This document shows, one piece after another, positions 49,291 to 61,600 of a DNA stretch of 64,000 nucleotides. This DNA comes from Calliopum simillimum (taxonomy: Eukaryota > Arthropoda > Insecta > Diptera > Lauxaniidae): positions 54,634,373 to 54,698,372 of the forward strand of contig OX638369.1 of assembly GCA_951812925.1 (NCBI GenBank), given 5' to 3'. How positions within the stretch are numbered: the stretch's first letter is position 1; each line of letters begins with the position of its first letter. A model generated the notes under the pieces. That model was not told the origin of the DNA. It ran no database searches and saw only the letters and a list, made by a program, of their open reading frames with translations. Both the position numbers and the translations under genes were made by a program.

Positions 49291-50657
49291 ATTTCTTTGC
49301 GACTTGATATCTTCGACTTCACATCTCCGATTTCTATGAAAATTGGTGAAAAGTGAGTATTTGACACATATTTTACAGTGGTAAAATGATTTTCCGAAAT
49401 TCCGAAAATTTTCAAGATGGCGGCCATTGGAAGTTCGATCCAACCTTTGGATACTCCCATATTTGAAAGTTTATTGCTCCTCGGCTTTTTAACCGATTTT
49501 AATAAAATTTTCAGGGTTTCTGTAAAAAAATATGAGCTTTTGAAAAAAAATAATTACACTGAAAACAAAAAATTTATTTTTGATCGAAAAAAACCTTTTT
49601 CCATTTTCAAAGCCATTTTGGGGCTTGGAGTAACTTTTTTATTTTTTTTAAAATATTTTGATTTAAACGTAAATTTTATTACAATTATTTTCCAGTCCTC
49701 AAAATTGTGGTATGTTTTACGGTTATCAAGTTATGAATTTTTGAAATTGTATAATGATGTGTTTATCATGAGTCGTTAGTGCGCGTGCGCTACCATACAG
49801 GGCTGCCACCTTCTACACGGTATTTTTTTTTTTTTCAGTGAACCTTAGTGAAATTTTTGATAGAATTTTTTTGTGGAATATTTTAACCCATTATAATCAA
49901 GTTTTTGGATAAAGGCGTCAAAAAGTCTCAAAAAATTGGGATATAATGGGTTAAGATGTTGTAGAAAATTGTTCCCTGCTTGATTTGATGTTAACCTTTC
50001 GGAACATATTAACCCATTATATCGCGTTGACCCCTTTATCCAAAAACTTGGTTATAATAGGTTAAAATTTTCCACAAAAAAATTTTATGAAAAATTTCAC
50101 TAAGGTTCCCTGAAAAAAAAAATACTGTCCGGAAGGTGGCAGCCTTGTATGGTAGCGCACGCGCACCAATAACTCATGGTAAACACATCATTATACAACT
50201 TCAAAAATTCATAACTTGATAATCGTGAAACATACCGCAATTTTGAGGACTGGAAAATAATTGAAATAAAATTTACTTTTAAATAAAAAATATTTAAAAA
50301 AAAATAAAAAGGGTGCTCCAAGCTCCAAAATGGCTTTAAAAAAGGAAAAAGATTTTTTTCGACCAAAAATAAATCTTTTTTTCAGTGTAAATATTTTTTT
50401 TCAAAAGCTAATACTTTTCTACAGAAACCCTGAAAATTTCATTGAAGTCGGTTAAAAAGCCGAGGAGCTATAAGTTTTCAAATATGGGAGTATCCAAAGG
50501 TTGGATCGAACTTCCAATGGCCGCCATCTTGAAAATTTTCGGAATTTCGGAAAAACATTTTACCACAGTAATATGTGTTTCAAATACTAATTTTTCACCC
50601 ATTTTTTATAGAAATCGGAGATGTCAAGTCGAATCTTGGTCGATAACGCAAAGAAAG
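49291..50657. mobile_element. 1.37-kb foldback element
   Basis: Inverted arms of about 600 bp meet near 49970. The outer ends are TTTCTTTGCG (left) and CGCAAAGAAA (right), then CTCCGATTTCTAT / ATAGAAATCGGAG. Conserved pairs include GGCGGCCATTGGAAGTTCGA, GGATACTCCCATATTTGAAA, GTGCGCGTGCGCTACCATAC and AACCCATTATA on opposite strands. The frames 49417-49779 (+) and 50100-50366 (-) partly mirror each other (YFxLNVNFITIIFQSSKL on one strand, YLKVNFISIIFQSSKL on the other), which follows from the palindrome and not from selection on protein. Confidence 0.8.
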
Positions 50658-50934
50658 TCTCATCTCTATAAGTACAGTACAGTAAAATTAAATATCAAAA
50701 AGGAAAAAATTGCTGCGGACTTGAAACTTGGCACAATTGTTTATTTGACTATAGCAACTTTCCAGAAATAAGTCCACCGCACAACGGGGTGTCAAACTTT
50801 CCATTTTGAAGGTGCAAAGATCAAAAACGTCAATTTTGACAATTAACTTCAAAACTATGCATTGGACACTAAAAATTTCCTAGAAAGTTATGTGAGACGT
50901 AGTTCTGCACATTTACGTTTTTGAAACGTCTATC

Positions 50935-51521
50935 TAGCGCAAAAATTGATCGATATAGAGCAAGAGTCATTATTTCGCTTTTTGAATTTCATGACAAATT
51001 TCCCGATTGAGCAGTTCATAAACTCTGAAAATGATCGTGTTTGAGAATTTGAGCCTACGAACAGCCAACCGAAGTAATTTCCCATCTCAAGTAATAGTAT
51101 GGGCAGCTGTGACCGCCGATAGACGCTCTCCAATCGGGAAAATGTGTTGAAAGCTGCTTTAGAGCCGTGGGCACGCAATCATTTTGGTCGCAGACCATGG
51201 ACATTCCAACAAGACTCAGCACCATCTCATAAAGCTCGTGTGAACCAAGAATGGTTAAAAAACCACGTTACACACTTCATTTCGTCCACACAATGGCTCT
51301 CAAATTCGCCAGACGCAAAACCGATGGACTATTCTATCGAGGCCATCTTAGAGAGCAAGGTTAGGACTAAAATATATGCCAGTATGGATGAGCTGAAGAA
51401 AACCATTTTACGAGAATGGGCCAAAATACCGGAAGATCACATTCGTGCAGCATGCAACTCGTTTTTTAAGCGTTTGAAGGCTATAGTCAAGGCAAAAGGT
51501 AGCAATATCGAGCTAAAGTAG
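50935..51521 (+). pseudogene. maT-like (DD37D) transposase with internal deletion
   Basis: The open part, about 51146-51521, reads LKAALEPWARNHFGRRPW, FQQDSAPSHKARVNQEWL, STQWLSNSPDAKPMDYSIEA, then a helical C-terminus to SNIELK, TAG. The spacing from FQQD to MDY is 37 residues, as in the maT group; counting to SPD gives 32. Before it, in another frame, is VWAAVTADRRSPIGKMC (about 51098-51148). The join lacks the segment normally between these blocks, so a deletion removed it. More damaged N-terminal text starts at about 50935. The upstream half and terminal repeats are not visible. Confidence 0.85.
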
Positions 51522-51622
51522 CCGGATTCTAGTTTTTTGATTATTTTCACACATTTTTGTCATTTGAATCAATAAAAGTTATTCACACAAAAAGTTATGA
51601 TCATTTGAATAGGTAACAGTTC

Positions 51623-51790
51623 ATGCGCCGTGCAGTAACTTTTGCCTCTGCAAAGGCCTCAAAGGAAGGTATGGAGTATGTTGTGGGTACCGAGTTTGTT
51701 GAACCTGTCTATACCGATGATGAATTAAATGCATTTGCACAAAAATTTAAGGAATTTCAAATACAGAATTTGTTCAAATATAATATGTGA
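51623..51790 (+). pseudogene. Unrecognised short coding-like segment, part 1
   Basis: ATG at 51623, 55 codons, stop TGA: MRRAVTFASAKASKEGMEY then VVGTEFVEPVYTDDELNAFA and QKFKEFQIQNLFKYNM. The composition is protein-like and unlike the flanking repeats. It starts about 80 nt after the end of the maT remnant. I do not recognise a family. It could be a remnant of a host gene or of the transposon's other cargo. Confidence 0.3.
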
Positions 51791-51822
51791 ATCTGCATAC
51801 ATACAAATTAAAAATTTAAGCT

Positions 51823-51930
51823 AAAAGTTTTGCGCAATGATATCCACAGCTTTTTTGAAGTTCTGGGATCTAACGAACAATTGGAATACGAAAAAGCAGT
51901 ACGCTCCAGAGGATTTTTAGTTGCCAGTTG
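51823..51930 (+). pseudogene. Unrecognised short coding-like segment, part 2
   Basis: An open stretch without ATG reads VLRNDIHSFFEVLGSNEQ then LEYEKAVRSRGFLVAS and TGA. It follows part 1 by about 30 nt and looks like the same kind of helical protein text. Together they suggest a decayed gene or an exon pair; the family is unknown. Confidence 0.25.
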
Positions 51931-52272
51931 AAAGGTTTTTTACAAATTTTTGCAGTTGACCTTTTGATATATGAAAATAACACCGTCAACTTGCGCAATT
52001 TGCGACGAACCCAATTTGTTTAATTAAGAAATTATGAATTTTCAAGCAAAGAGAATTTTAAATCGGCAGAAAATTCTTCGACAAAATGCAAAAAAAAAAA
52101 AACAAATGAAATTTTATTGTCATTATGTAAGTATTTAGTTAAACGTTTGCTGGGGTACCTAAATAGCACAACAACAACAACAGAAAAGAAATCTCTCGAC
52201 AGCGCACATAAAACACCGCATAACACGCTATCGCAGCTCAGTTGGCCGTATCTCTCGCGAAGCACAAACATC

Positions 52273-52603
52273 ATGTTGGATTTTCTTTCAGCGCGTCAAC
52301 CCATCGAATGCAGCTTTATGCGCATACCGCGTTTCTCCGCCGTCATTGCAGGCTTTTGGCCACAAAAGCATCAAACGATTTTCACTGTTTTACGCTTTTT
52401 GATCAATAGCTTTGCTGTCGCTGTTGGTGCGCTGGGTGAGCTCTCGTATGGTTTTGTCTATTTGTCCAATTTGGTTTCAGCATTGGAAGCCTTTTGTCCG
52501 GGTGCAACTAAATTAATCTGCGTATTGAAGATGTGGACATTTTTCGTTTATAACAAGGAGTGGTATGTCATTATCTCACAGTTGCGCAGAATGATAATGC
52601 AGG
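52273..52603 (+). CDS. Or22c: Odorant receptor exon 1
   Basis: Residues 1-110 plus one base. It holds the intracellular N-terminus (CSFMRIPRFSAVIAGFWPQ) and the first two hydrophobic segments (about 37-60 and 65-93), ending YNKEWYVIISQLRRMIMQ. The donor is AGG|GTAAGA at 52604. Confidence 0.88.
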
Positions 52604-55600
52604 GTAAGATGATGTACTGAAATGTGTTTTAATAAGTATATGACAAATTCCACTGGAGAATAAATGAAATTTTAGGTCGACCATCACCGATAGCGCTGAA
52701 ACTTTTTGGCATAGTACTTTACTTGATTTGACTAGACACTTTTTTTTTTTTGCCCGAAGCTGTTTTTATTGACCTTGGCCGTATGACAAAAATAATGGGA
52801 TTTACGTGTTTTCGAACATAGAAAGACGTGTTTAGAGTAATAAGAATTTTTTTTAGTATATGCAGAATTTAATTAGTTTTTGTAAGCATTGGGGTAAACT
52901 GGTTCGATTTTTATGAAGTGCTTGAAAACCATGTCTGCATCATTTTTTTTTTCTTCCGAGAAAAACCATTGCATCTCCTGAAGGCCCATATTTGCAAAAA
53001 AAAAACATGTTTTTCGCTCCGAACATTTTTTATTTACTTAATGGATACCCAACATTGAAATAAAGATTATGTTCTTGGAAAAATTTCGTCGTTAAAAAAT
53101 TATACATTTTTTATAGATAATATTTTGTTCCAAAAATCTATTTTGTTTTGCGTTTTTCAATTACGCGGTCGAAAAAATTATCTTTTACTTTAAAGCAAGG
53201 ACCGTCACGAAAAAGTGCATAAGGCAAAAAATTCTTAGAATCGTCCAAAAATACGTGTGTATTTTTTCAAAATTTTTAGAACTTCATATTTTTTTTTTTT
53301 TTATTTTTTTGACTAAGTTTTGAAGAATTAAAAATGCATCAAAAAATTCTGAAAAACTCCACACGTATTCCTTTGACGATTTTAAATATTTTTTGCTTTA
53401 TGTATTTTGATTTTTAGAAAGGAAAAAAATTTATGATTTTTGATGCCAACGTTTTCGCAAGAACACAATTTTTATTTTTCAGTAAATTTGGTTATCAATT
53501 TTGTAAAGAAAAAAAGTCATGAGCAAAAAACATGTTTTTTACCCAGAATGGGCTTTCAGTAGAATCTCAGAAGACCTCCATTGGTTTTCCTCGGAAGGAA
53601 AAAAAAAAAAAATAAAAATATGCAGATATCATTGGGATGAATCTTAATCTCGACCCTATCTATGCAGGGTCTATTTCATTTATTAATTCAAAATTAAGAT
53701 GATTAGACTGCTTTTCAGTCTTGGCAATTTACAGTTATTAGGTGACGCCCTATTCAAGCATAAAATCATCTCTTAATTCGAAATTTAGCATCTTAAAAAC
53801 CCAATTGTTTTGTAAAAATAAGGTTTAGAAATTTTGAATAGTCAACAATCGTCTGAAATTTTCAAGACCAAGACTCAATATCAAAACCAAGACCAAGACT
53901 GATATGGTCTTGGTCTTGGTTTGCTCTTCACTAAAGATGATATCTGTAAATTTACGTAAAACATACAATTGTCGGATACTGTTTCAAACATAGCTTCGAC
54001 AATTCGAAACCAAATCTTAGTACTAAAAAAGTACTTAAAATAGTACTTTTTATCAAATACCAGAAAAATTAACTTTTATTGGCATTTGTCCTAGGGTTAA
54101 GAATTAAATACAGATTGTTAAATTTTGTGAATATACACTTTGCTTCTTTTGTATTCTTCCAACTGATCATGATGACAATACAGATGCTGCATGTCCCACA
54201 AAGCGACGTATAATTGAACGTTTAGCAGCGGAATCGAATGTTTTGAGTTTTATACTTTTGGCATCAGGCAGTGTAACCAATACGTTTTTCAACTTAACTC
54301 CAATCATAAGGATGACCCTAAGGAAATGGCAGGGTCAGGAACTTGGTCATGACTTGCCGTTTAATGTTGTGTAAGTATTTATTTGTATTAGGGATGTTAT
54401 GGAGGTGGTTTTACCGGAGCCGGTACCGGAATCGGATCAAAAGTCTGAACTGGAGACATATATTTTGGAACTTTTAGTGTTTTTCTTCTTTCTTTAATTT
54501 TCAACAATTCTACGGTGCAATTTTTAACCACCCTCCGTTATTACTTCCGATTCAAAACTTTCGGAAAACGAAGCTAAGCAACATACCTAATTTGTATGTT
54601 ATAACTGTGCAAAAAGAAATTTTGATATTCGGCAAGCAATTTTCTCTATCAAACCTTTCCATTTAATTGGATCATTATTTTCCGAAGCATTATCCGTTGT
54701 GGTTAAGGCTGAAAACTTTTTATCGTTTTGAAGAAAAAAAAAAATTTTTTTGGTAAAGTTCAATTTTATTTATAAACATAGGAGCATCCAAGGATACACA
54801 ATCATTCTACCGCTTCTATAAAATTTTGATATTTTTCTTGCCCTCCAAATAACCGTTTTTTTCGGCGATCACCTCTTTATTTGAGCCAAATCCAGTCAGA
54901 AGTTTTATTAGGTCTGCAAACAGGTAAAAGATGCTGGAAGATATATCTGTAGAATAGGATGGGTGGGGAAGCAATTCATTCATTTTATTCATCGTTTTCG
55001 TCGGCATGTCACACGGTGCATTGTCTTGGAAGAGCAGCAAACGCAGCAGCCACTTTCTCATGCTCAAATTTTCATGTAAGGTTGTAAATATTCTGATATC
55101 TTTCAGGTGCTATTTTTAAATTTTTTTGTAGACTTTTAAATGTTTTTGGAACAGTTACTGAGTTTGAGCGAACAGAACGTTTAGCAGGGCTTGTATAGCC
55201 GCATTTAAATTTAGCATATTAGTCGATTTTTCAAGTGAAGAGTCCGAACCATACCTATCAAGCCAAGTTTTTGTTTCAGCACTATTTTTTCCAATTAGAA
55301 AACAGTGTTTCATTTCAGCTATATGCAAAGGACTAAATAATGTTTGTATGAAGTTAAGATCTCGTTACTTCGAGTTATGACACTTCAAAAAACACGGAAT
55401 CAATTGAAAAAGTAAAAGGTAAATTTTAATGAAAATATGGATGTGCGCCATATGTCTAAAAAGAGCGTTTTCTGCACCTTAAAGCATTAATGATTTGGAT
55501 CCAAGGACTGATAGAGAAAAACTATTGCCTGATAATCAGCGAGTGAAAAATTAACCAAAAATTGTATTGGGATCTTATTCAAAATTTTTACTCTCATTGG

Positions 55601-58600
55601 GGTATATTAACTATGTCCTTTCGATTGCCTATGTAATATCCAAATCAGCCAAAAACCGTGTTTTTGCGCTTTTTCCCAAGTTTTTAGGTTAGGATATGTC
55701 CGAGAGTAAAATTGATATTGGTATACTATGTAAATCAAAAATGAATTTAAAGATATAAGGACTGCAATCGATAAAATTGTCCGATACATTTTATCCAATA
55801 ACTTGTTTCCAAGTTACTCAATTTAAAATTTTTGTTTGCAGTGGGCTTTGAAATGAATGTACCAAAATTATTGTGTCAAAATTTTTTCCCTAGTCCACCA
55901 TATCTACTAAAAAATGGCAAACGAGCTAGAAGTTCGAAAGTCAATAATAAAAATTTTTCAAGACCACCTACGGTGGACAATCAATAGAATTGGTCGAAAT
56001 TGGAAAATTAATGTAGAATTGGTATCAAGAGCTTTGTAAAAATTTAAGGAAGACTTGGATGTCTTTTGAAACCCATGTACTGGAAAAAAATGCGTTCGTG
56101 ACCAAAACAAAATGAAGAAAATTTTCACAATTTTAAAAAAGAACCACAACATTTCATGCAGAAAACTGGCGCAGAAGGAAGAGTGTTCCGAGTTTTTAAT
56201 TCGTAAAGGCAAAAAGGAGGCTTGTTTTAAGACGTTCAAGGTACAAAAATATCCCGATAGAAATGCTGTGAGGAACATGGAGGCAAAACTTAGCGTCATA
56301 AAACTAAAAATTAATTTATTTCAAAAGTTTGAATGCCTCATAATGGACAAAGAAACGTACGTCTTAGCCAATTTTTCGCAGCTTTCAGGCCAATAGTTTT
56401 ACATGGCAGACTCGCGGGGGAATGTTGACGAAAAGTTTAAGTCAAAATTTCCTCGCAAGTTCTTAATTTGGCAAGCAATCTGCAGTTGTGACAAAGTTGT
56501 AACCCCTGGAACAATAAACTCCGAATTCTATATTAAGCAATGCTTAGAAAAAAGACTAAAGCCTTTCCTACGAGAGCATGAGGTTTCCGCTTTCTTTTGG
56601 CCAGATCTAGCATTTTATCATTATAGTGAAATGGCCTTGGAGCGGTACTCTAAAAATAATGTGATTTTGAAGCTTTATGAAGCAGATTCGCCAAACTGTC
56701 CAGAACTCAGGCCAATTGAAAGATACTGAGCTTTGGTCAAAAAGGAGATAAAGGCAATAACAAAGTAGCCAGGAATGCTAAAGATTTTCGCGGAAAGTGG
56801 TGTTCAGTAGCTAACAAGGCATCAAAAAATACCATAAAATCTTTAATGGAAGGGGTGCCAGAAAAGTTAAAAAAAATTTGTTTAAAAAATATTATTAAAA
56901 TTTTAGGTACGTCATAAAAATTGTAATAAAATAGTGTTTCAAAAATGAGTTTCATTTTTAAAATCGGACTACTAGTTCCAGAGATTTTTTGAATATTGTA
57001 TCGGACAATTTTATCGATCGCAGTCCTTATGTATATTAGTACTTTCAACCTCCATAATAGGTTTTATAACTTATCATTAAGAAGACTTTTAAGTTAGGAT
57101 AGGGTTAGGGCTTGAATTCAGCATTAAAAAATAAGTTGAAAAGGGCTATTCGTGTTCTTTCTTATTTATTTTATTTTTTGCAGGTTAGTGTTAACTTCAC
57201 TTACATCAGCGAAAAACATAACTTAGACTTTAATTGACTTTTTCTTTGGTTTCCACTTTCAAAAAAATCAATTTTCTTTTGAGGAATTTATGATGAAATC
57301 GTGGTCTAACGAGTCTGCAATTTTCAATATAAAAAGAGGACATATATAGCTAGCTATAACTACAATAAACTCAATTTTTCCGAAATTGGACTTATTCCAC
57401 TTTCAAATAAACCCATTCATATATAGAATTTATTTTATTTTTTATCATAGGATAGGTTCCTCAAAACTTGATACACTTTATCCAGCACTTTTCTATATTT
57501 TGTAACCAATCTAAGCAATATGATTCCAGATAGTTAATAAGCAAACCTCATAATTTAATTATTCGAAATAGATTTTGAGTTGTTAAATATTTCTGTATTA
57601 AAAAAAGTATCATTTATATCTTCCAATACGACCAATTTTGATTTTTGTTGTTTCATTATTTTCTTCTCTAGCACTACGGATGCTTTAGTGAACTATCCGT
57701 TTTACCCACTAACATATTGTATTCTAACGCTTTCCGGCGCAATGACAGTTTTCACATTTAGTGCCGTTGATGGATTTTTCGTGTGCATCTGTTTCTATAC
57801 GTGCGGACTCTTCCGCATGCTGCAACATGACATACGCCAAGTGTTTGCGGAATTGGAATTAAGTGAGTTTTTTTGTTTCACCGCCAACAGCATCACATTG
57901 GATGTGACATTTATTGGCTGTTGCAACAAATACTTCGATAGTTGATCGTGTTGCAACTCCTGTTACCGATTTTTTGATTTATTTTTTCGCCAACTTTTTT
58001 TTTGTTTGCTCTGTAACTCATAGGTGACGCAAAGCCAACAAGCGAACAAAATTTGAAATTTCGTCGTAACCTGGCAATTATTGTGGAACGTCACAACGCG
58101 ATTAACGATTTGTGCACAAAGTTTACATCGAAATTTTCACTCATCATTTTATGGCATTTCCTGTCGGCAGCTTTTGTGCTGTGTATGAGCTTATTGGATG
58201 CAATGCTGGTAAGGAAATGGATGGAAAATTGGTATGACAAAATTGTGAAGCGACTTTGGAAAATTTGAGCAAAACACAATGTGTCTTTTGAATGTCACCA
58301 TTCATTGTCAGTTAATTGTCAAATGCTTAACATGCGTGTATCAATTTAATATCACTCATACCACCTGTTGACCCAGATGGCGCACAAGTAATGTCAAAAT
58401 GTTCTCACGCAAAGTTTACTCGGCGCTATAAAATTTTGGGCGTTAAGTTGAAAATATTATATCTTTCGAAAGAAAGGATTCTAGAAATAATTAATAACGC
58501 CACACAGTGGTCTATAAGAGAGCGCTAGTCGGTCATAACTCCGAAATTTTTTTTATTAAAAGTAATATTTTTTTTTGCACAAATTTAAAGTTAAATATCT

Positions 58601-61600
58601 AGATAACATATTTCAAGTGCCAGAATGCCAAGAAATAAAACCATTTTTGAGTTTTCGCGCCTTAAACTTGATGAATTCAGAAAATGGTAATTTTTTCAAA
58701 AAATCTGTTAAAATATGTGAAAGTTTAAATGAGTGTATCTTTAAAACTAAATGATCTTACCTCCTGAAACTTATGGTAAGAATAATTTGATATATTTTCT
58801 GAAGACTTGCGTACTGAGATGTTAGTTTTTTCTAATATAAAAAGGATATCCGGATCATCACAAAAAATCTCTTATTTCATTTCCCAAATTTACGAATTTT
58901 GCACTCTGTGGACTATAAATAAAAAGTTTTATGGAGGTGCAACGGTTAGATCAAGTGTGTAATATGAGGTTCTCTAAAGGTTCTGAGTATTTATCTGCCT
59001 CCCCCTTCACACTTCTTTTTAGACTACGACGAGTTTTTCTTCAGCGACTTTTCTACATATATTCTTGCAACGCTCCAGTTTCGTAAAACCAATAACAGCC
59101 AATCTGTTTGAGATAATGCAATAAAACTCGATATCTGAAATAGTGTTAGTAGCATCTATTTATTTCTTGAAAATGAGCGTGGTTGGGTCAAGCATACATC
59201 CACCTCCCATATAACCAAAAATTTGAAAACGCCATAACTTCGTATATATTCCAAGTACAAAATTAATATTAAATATCTGAGATAATATTGATGACAATAA
59301 GCTACTCGTTGAAAATGAGCGTAATCAAGCCAAGGACACGCTCACCTCCCATGTAACACAGAATTTAAAAATGCCATAACTTCGGAAATATTTCAAGTAC
59401 AACAATAATATTTGATATGTGGAAAAAAATTATAAGCATACAGTTATTTTTTGAATATGAGCATGATCGGATCAAGAATACACCCACCTTCCATACGGCC
59501 CGAAATTTTAAAATGCCATAACTTTGGGAATATTTGAAATATTACAACAATATTTTATATCTGAGTTACAATCGGTATCATCTAGCTCTAAGCTGAAAAT
59601 AGGAGCAATCGGATCAAGGATACGCCTACATTCCATATAGTTCAAAATTGTTTGCCATTTTGTTTTCGAAAATTTTTCTCCATAATTTCGAATCAGCGAG
59701 CTCAAAAATCCACCTAGCTACAATTTTGTCGTGATATAACTAATTTTTAAAAAAATTGTCCGCTATTTTGGATCTGCCATTTTGTTTACAAAAAAGATGA
59801 TATTGGATTCAAAATCAGCAATCACAAAAACCCCGCCAGCTACAATTTCGTCATGATATAATCAATTTTTGAAAAAATTTTCCACCATTTTGGATCCGCC
59901 ATTTTGTTTGGAAAAAAAAAATTATGTCGAATTCAAAATCAGCAACCTCAAAAACCCCCCTAGCCACTATTTTGTTGTGATATAATCAATTTTTAAAAAA
60001 ATTGTCCACCATTTTGGATCCGCTATTTTGATTTTTAAAAAAATCATTTTCAGAATTAGAGGCATCGACCCCCAAAATATAAAAGCTGATAATTTTTTTT
60101 ATAAAAAATAACCAGGAAAATGTAATGACCAGCGACAATAGCATTCTAGGCCACTGTGCGCCATGTTGTTGCTTGCAAAACATCTAACTCCAAATTGTTT
60201 GGCTTATTTCGATAAAATTCTCCTTCTATCTATAATATAAATCTGAAAATACAACTACAAATGACGCTATTTGCAAAAATTATGCTTCATTTATATTATG
60301 ACATTACTTTTGCGCTATCTGTTACTATTTGATATAAATCTGTCTTTTTTTTTTATTCGAAAATCTCCTTTGGCAAAATAAAGCACACTTTAAGGACATT
60401 TTAATTGTATTTGCTGTAAAATTTTTTCTTTTCTCTTCTCTCCCTTTTTATTATCTTTCTTTCTCTCTTTGTTTTTTCTTGTAATTTTTATTGACAGAAT
60501 TACGCATCAATTGCTGTATTAATTTACATATTTTACAGCATTGCCGCATCAACACAATTGTTTTTGTATTGCATCGGCGGCAACTATGTCAGCGAAAGCG
60601 TAAGTATTGGGGACCGACACAGTGGATTATCATATAATTTTTGTCACATTTATGCTTTTCATGGCTGTGATTGCTGGCAAAAAAAAAAAAAAAAAAAACA
60701 AACTTCAAAGAGTCCGTAATTGAGATAATTTTGTAAGACATAATTTATGGTAAATTTTTAATGTGTGAACATATTTACAAGAGGGTAGATATCAAAGAAA
60801 ATCAGATCCGTTATAATTTCACGATAGTGTGGTAACTAAAATTTTCTACATGATCTTTGGCTTTTGTCAATATTTGCCAGCAATTTTCTATGATTTTTCA
60901 AAATTATTCTAAACATTTCTTGAGTTTTGTTCCGCAACATTTTTCATTGTCTGTCTACATTGTTTGGCTTTGTAAAAATTTTTTGATCTATGCAAAATTT
61001 TTGCTATTCGACTTTATTAAAATTTTTTAACTTGTAATACACTTCTCTACTTCAACTTTGCTGTTTTTTGACTTTTGCAATACGTCTCGACTTTTGCAGC
61101 ATAACTTTTTTGACTTCCGCAACATTATTTTTATGTCTTTCAACATTTTTCGACTTTGTAAACAGTTGCTGATACAAAATTGTTCGTTGTTCGACTTTGT
61201 CGAAATTACTCAACTTGAGGTTTTTGAGATAATCAACTCAAATTCCACTCAGACACGAAAGAAAGTAAATGCAAGCTCTGGTCAGAAATTTGCTCGATTT
61301 GGACAAGAGAGCGTAACACCTTCCATGCACTCAAAGTTTTGACAATACTGTAGTGCATGCGCTAGTTGAGGTAATGCAACAAAATTTGACAAAAATACTA
61401 GGAATAGTAAGTGCAAGCAAAATTTGTATAATGCTTTAGTGCAGGCGTTTTTTGGGGTATGCAATCGAAGTGCTCACAGATACGTGGAATATTTTAAGCA
61501 ATCTCCGAACAAAAAACAATATGAATTCGGATAAGAGAGCGTAGTACATCCCATGCATGCAAAACTTTCAAAATGCTGCAGTGTTGGGTATTTAGTTTTT

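Noticed and set aside
49417..50366. 120- and 88-codon frames on opposite strands with similar hydrophobic text
   Set aside because: Again arm copies of a foldback element; low-complexity Phe/Lys/Asn composition and no partner exons.
52117..52272. Upstream extension of the receptor reading frame
   Set aside because: It has no ATG, and its peptide (poly-Thr, Lys, Ser) is unlike the short N-terminus of insect ORs. The start at 52273 fits the family.
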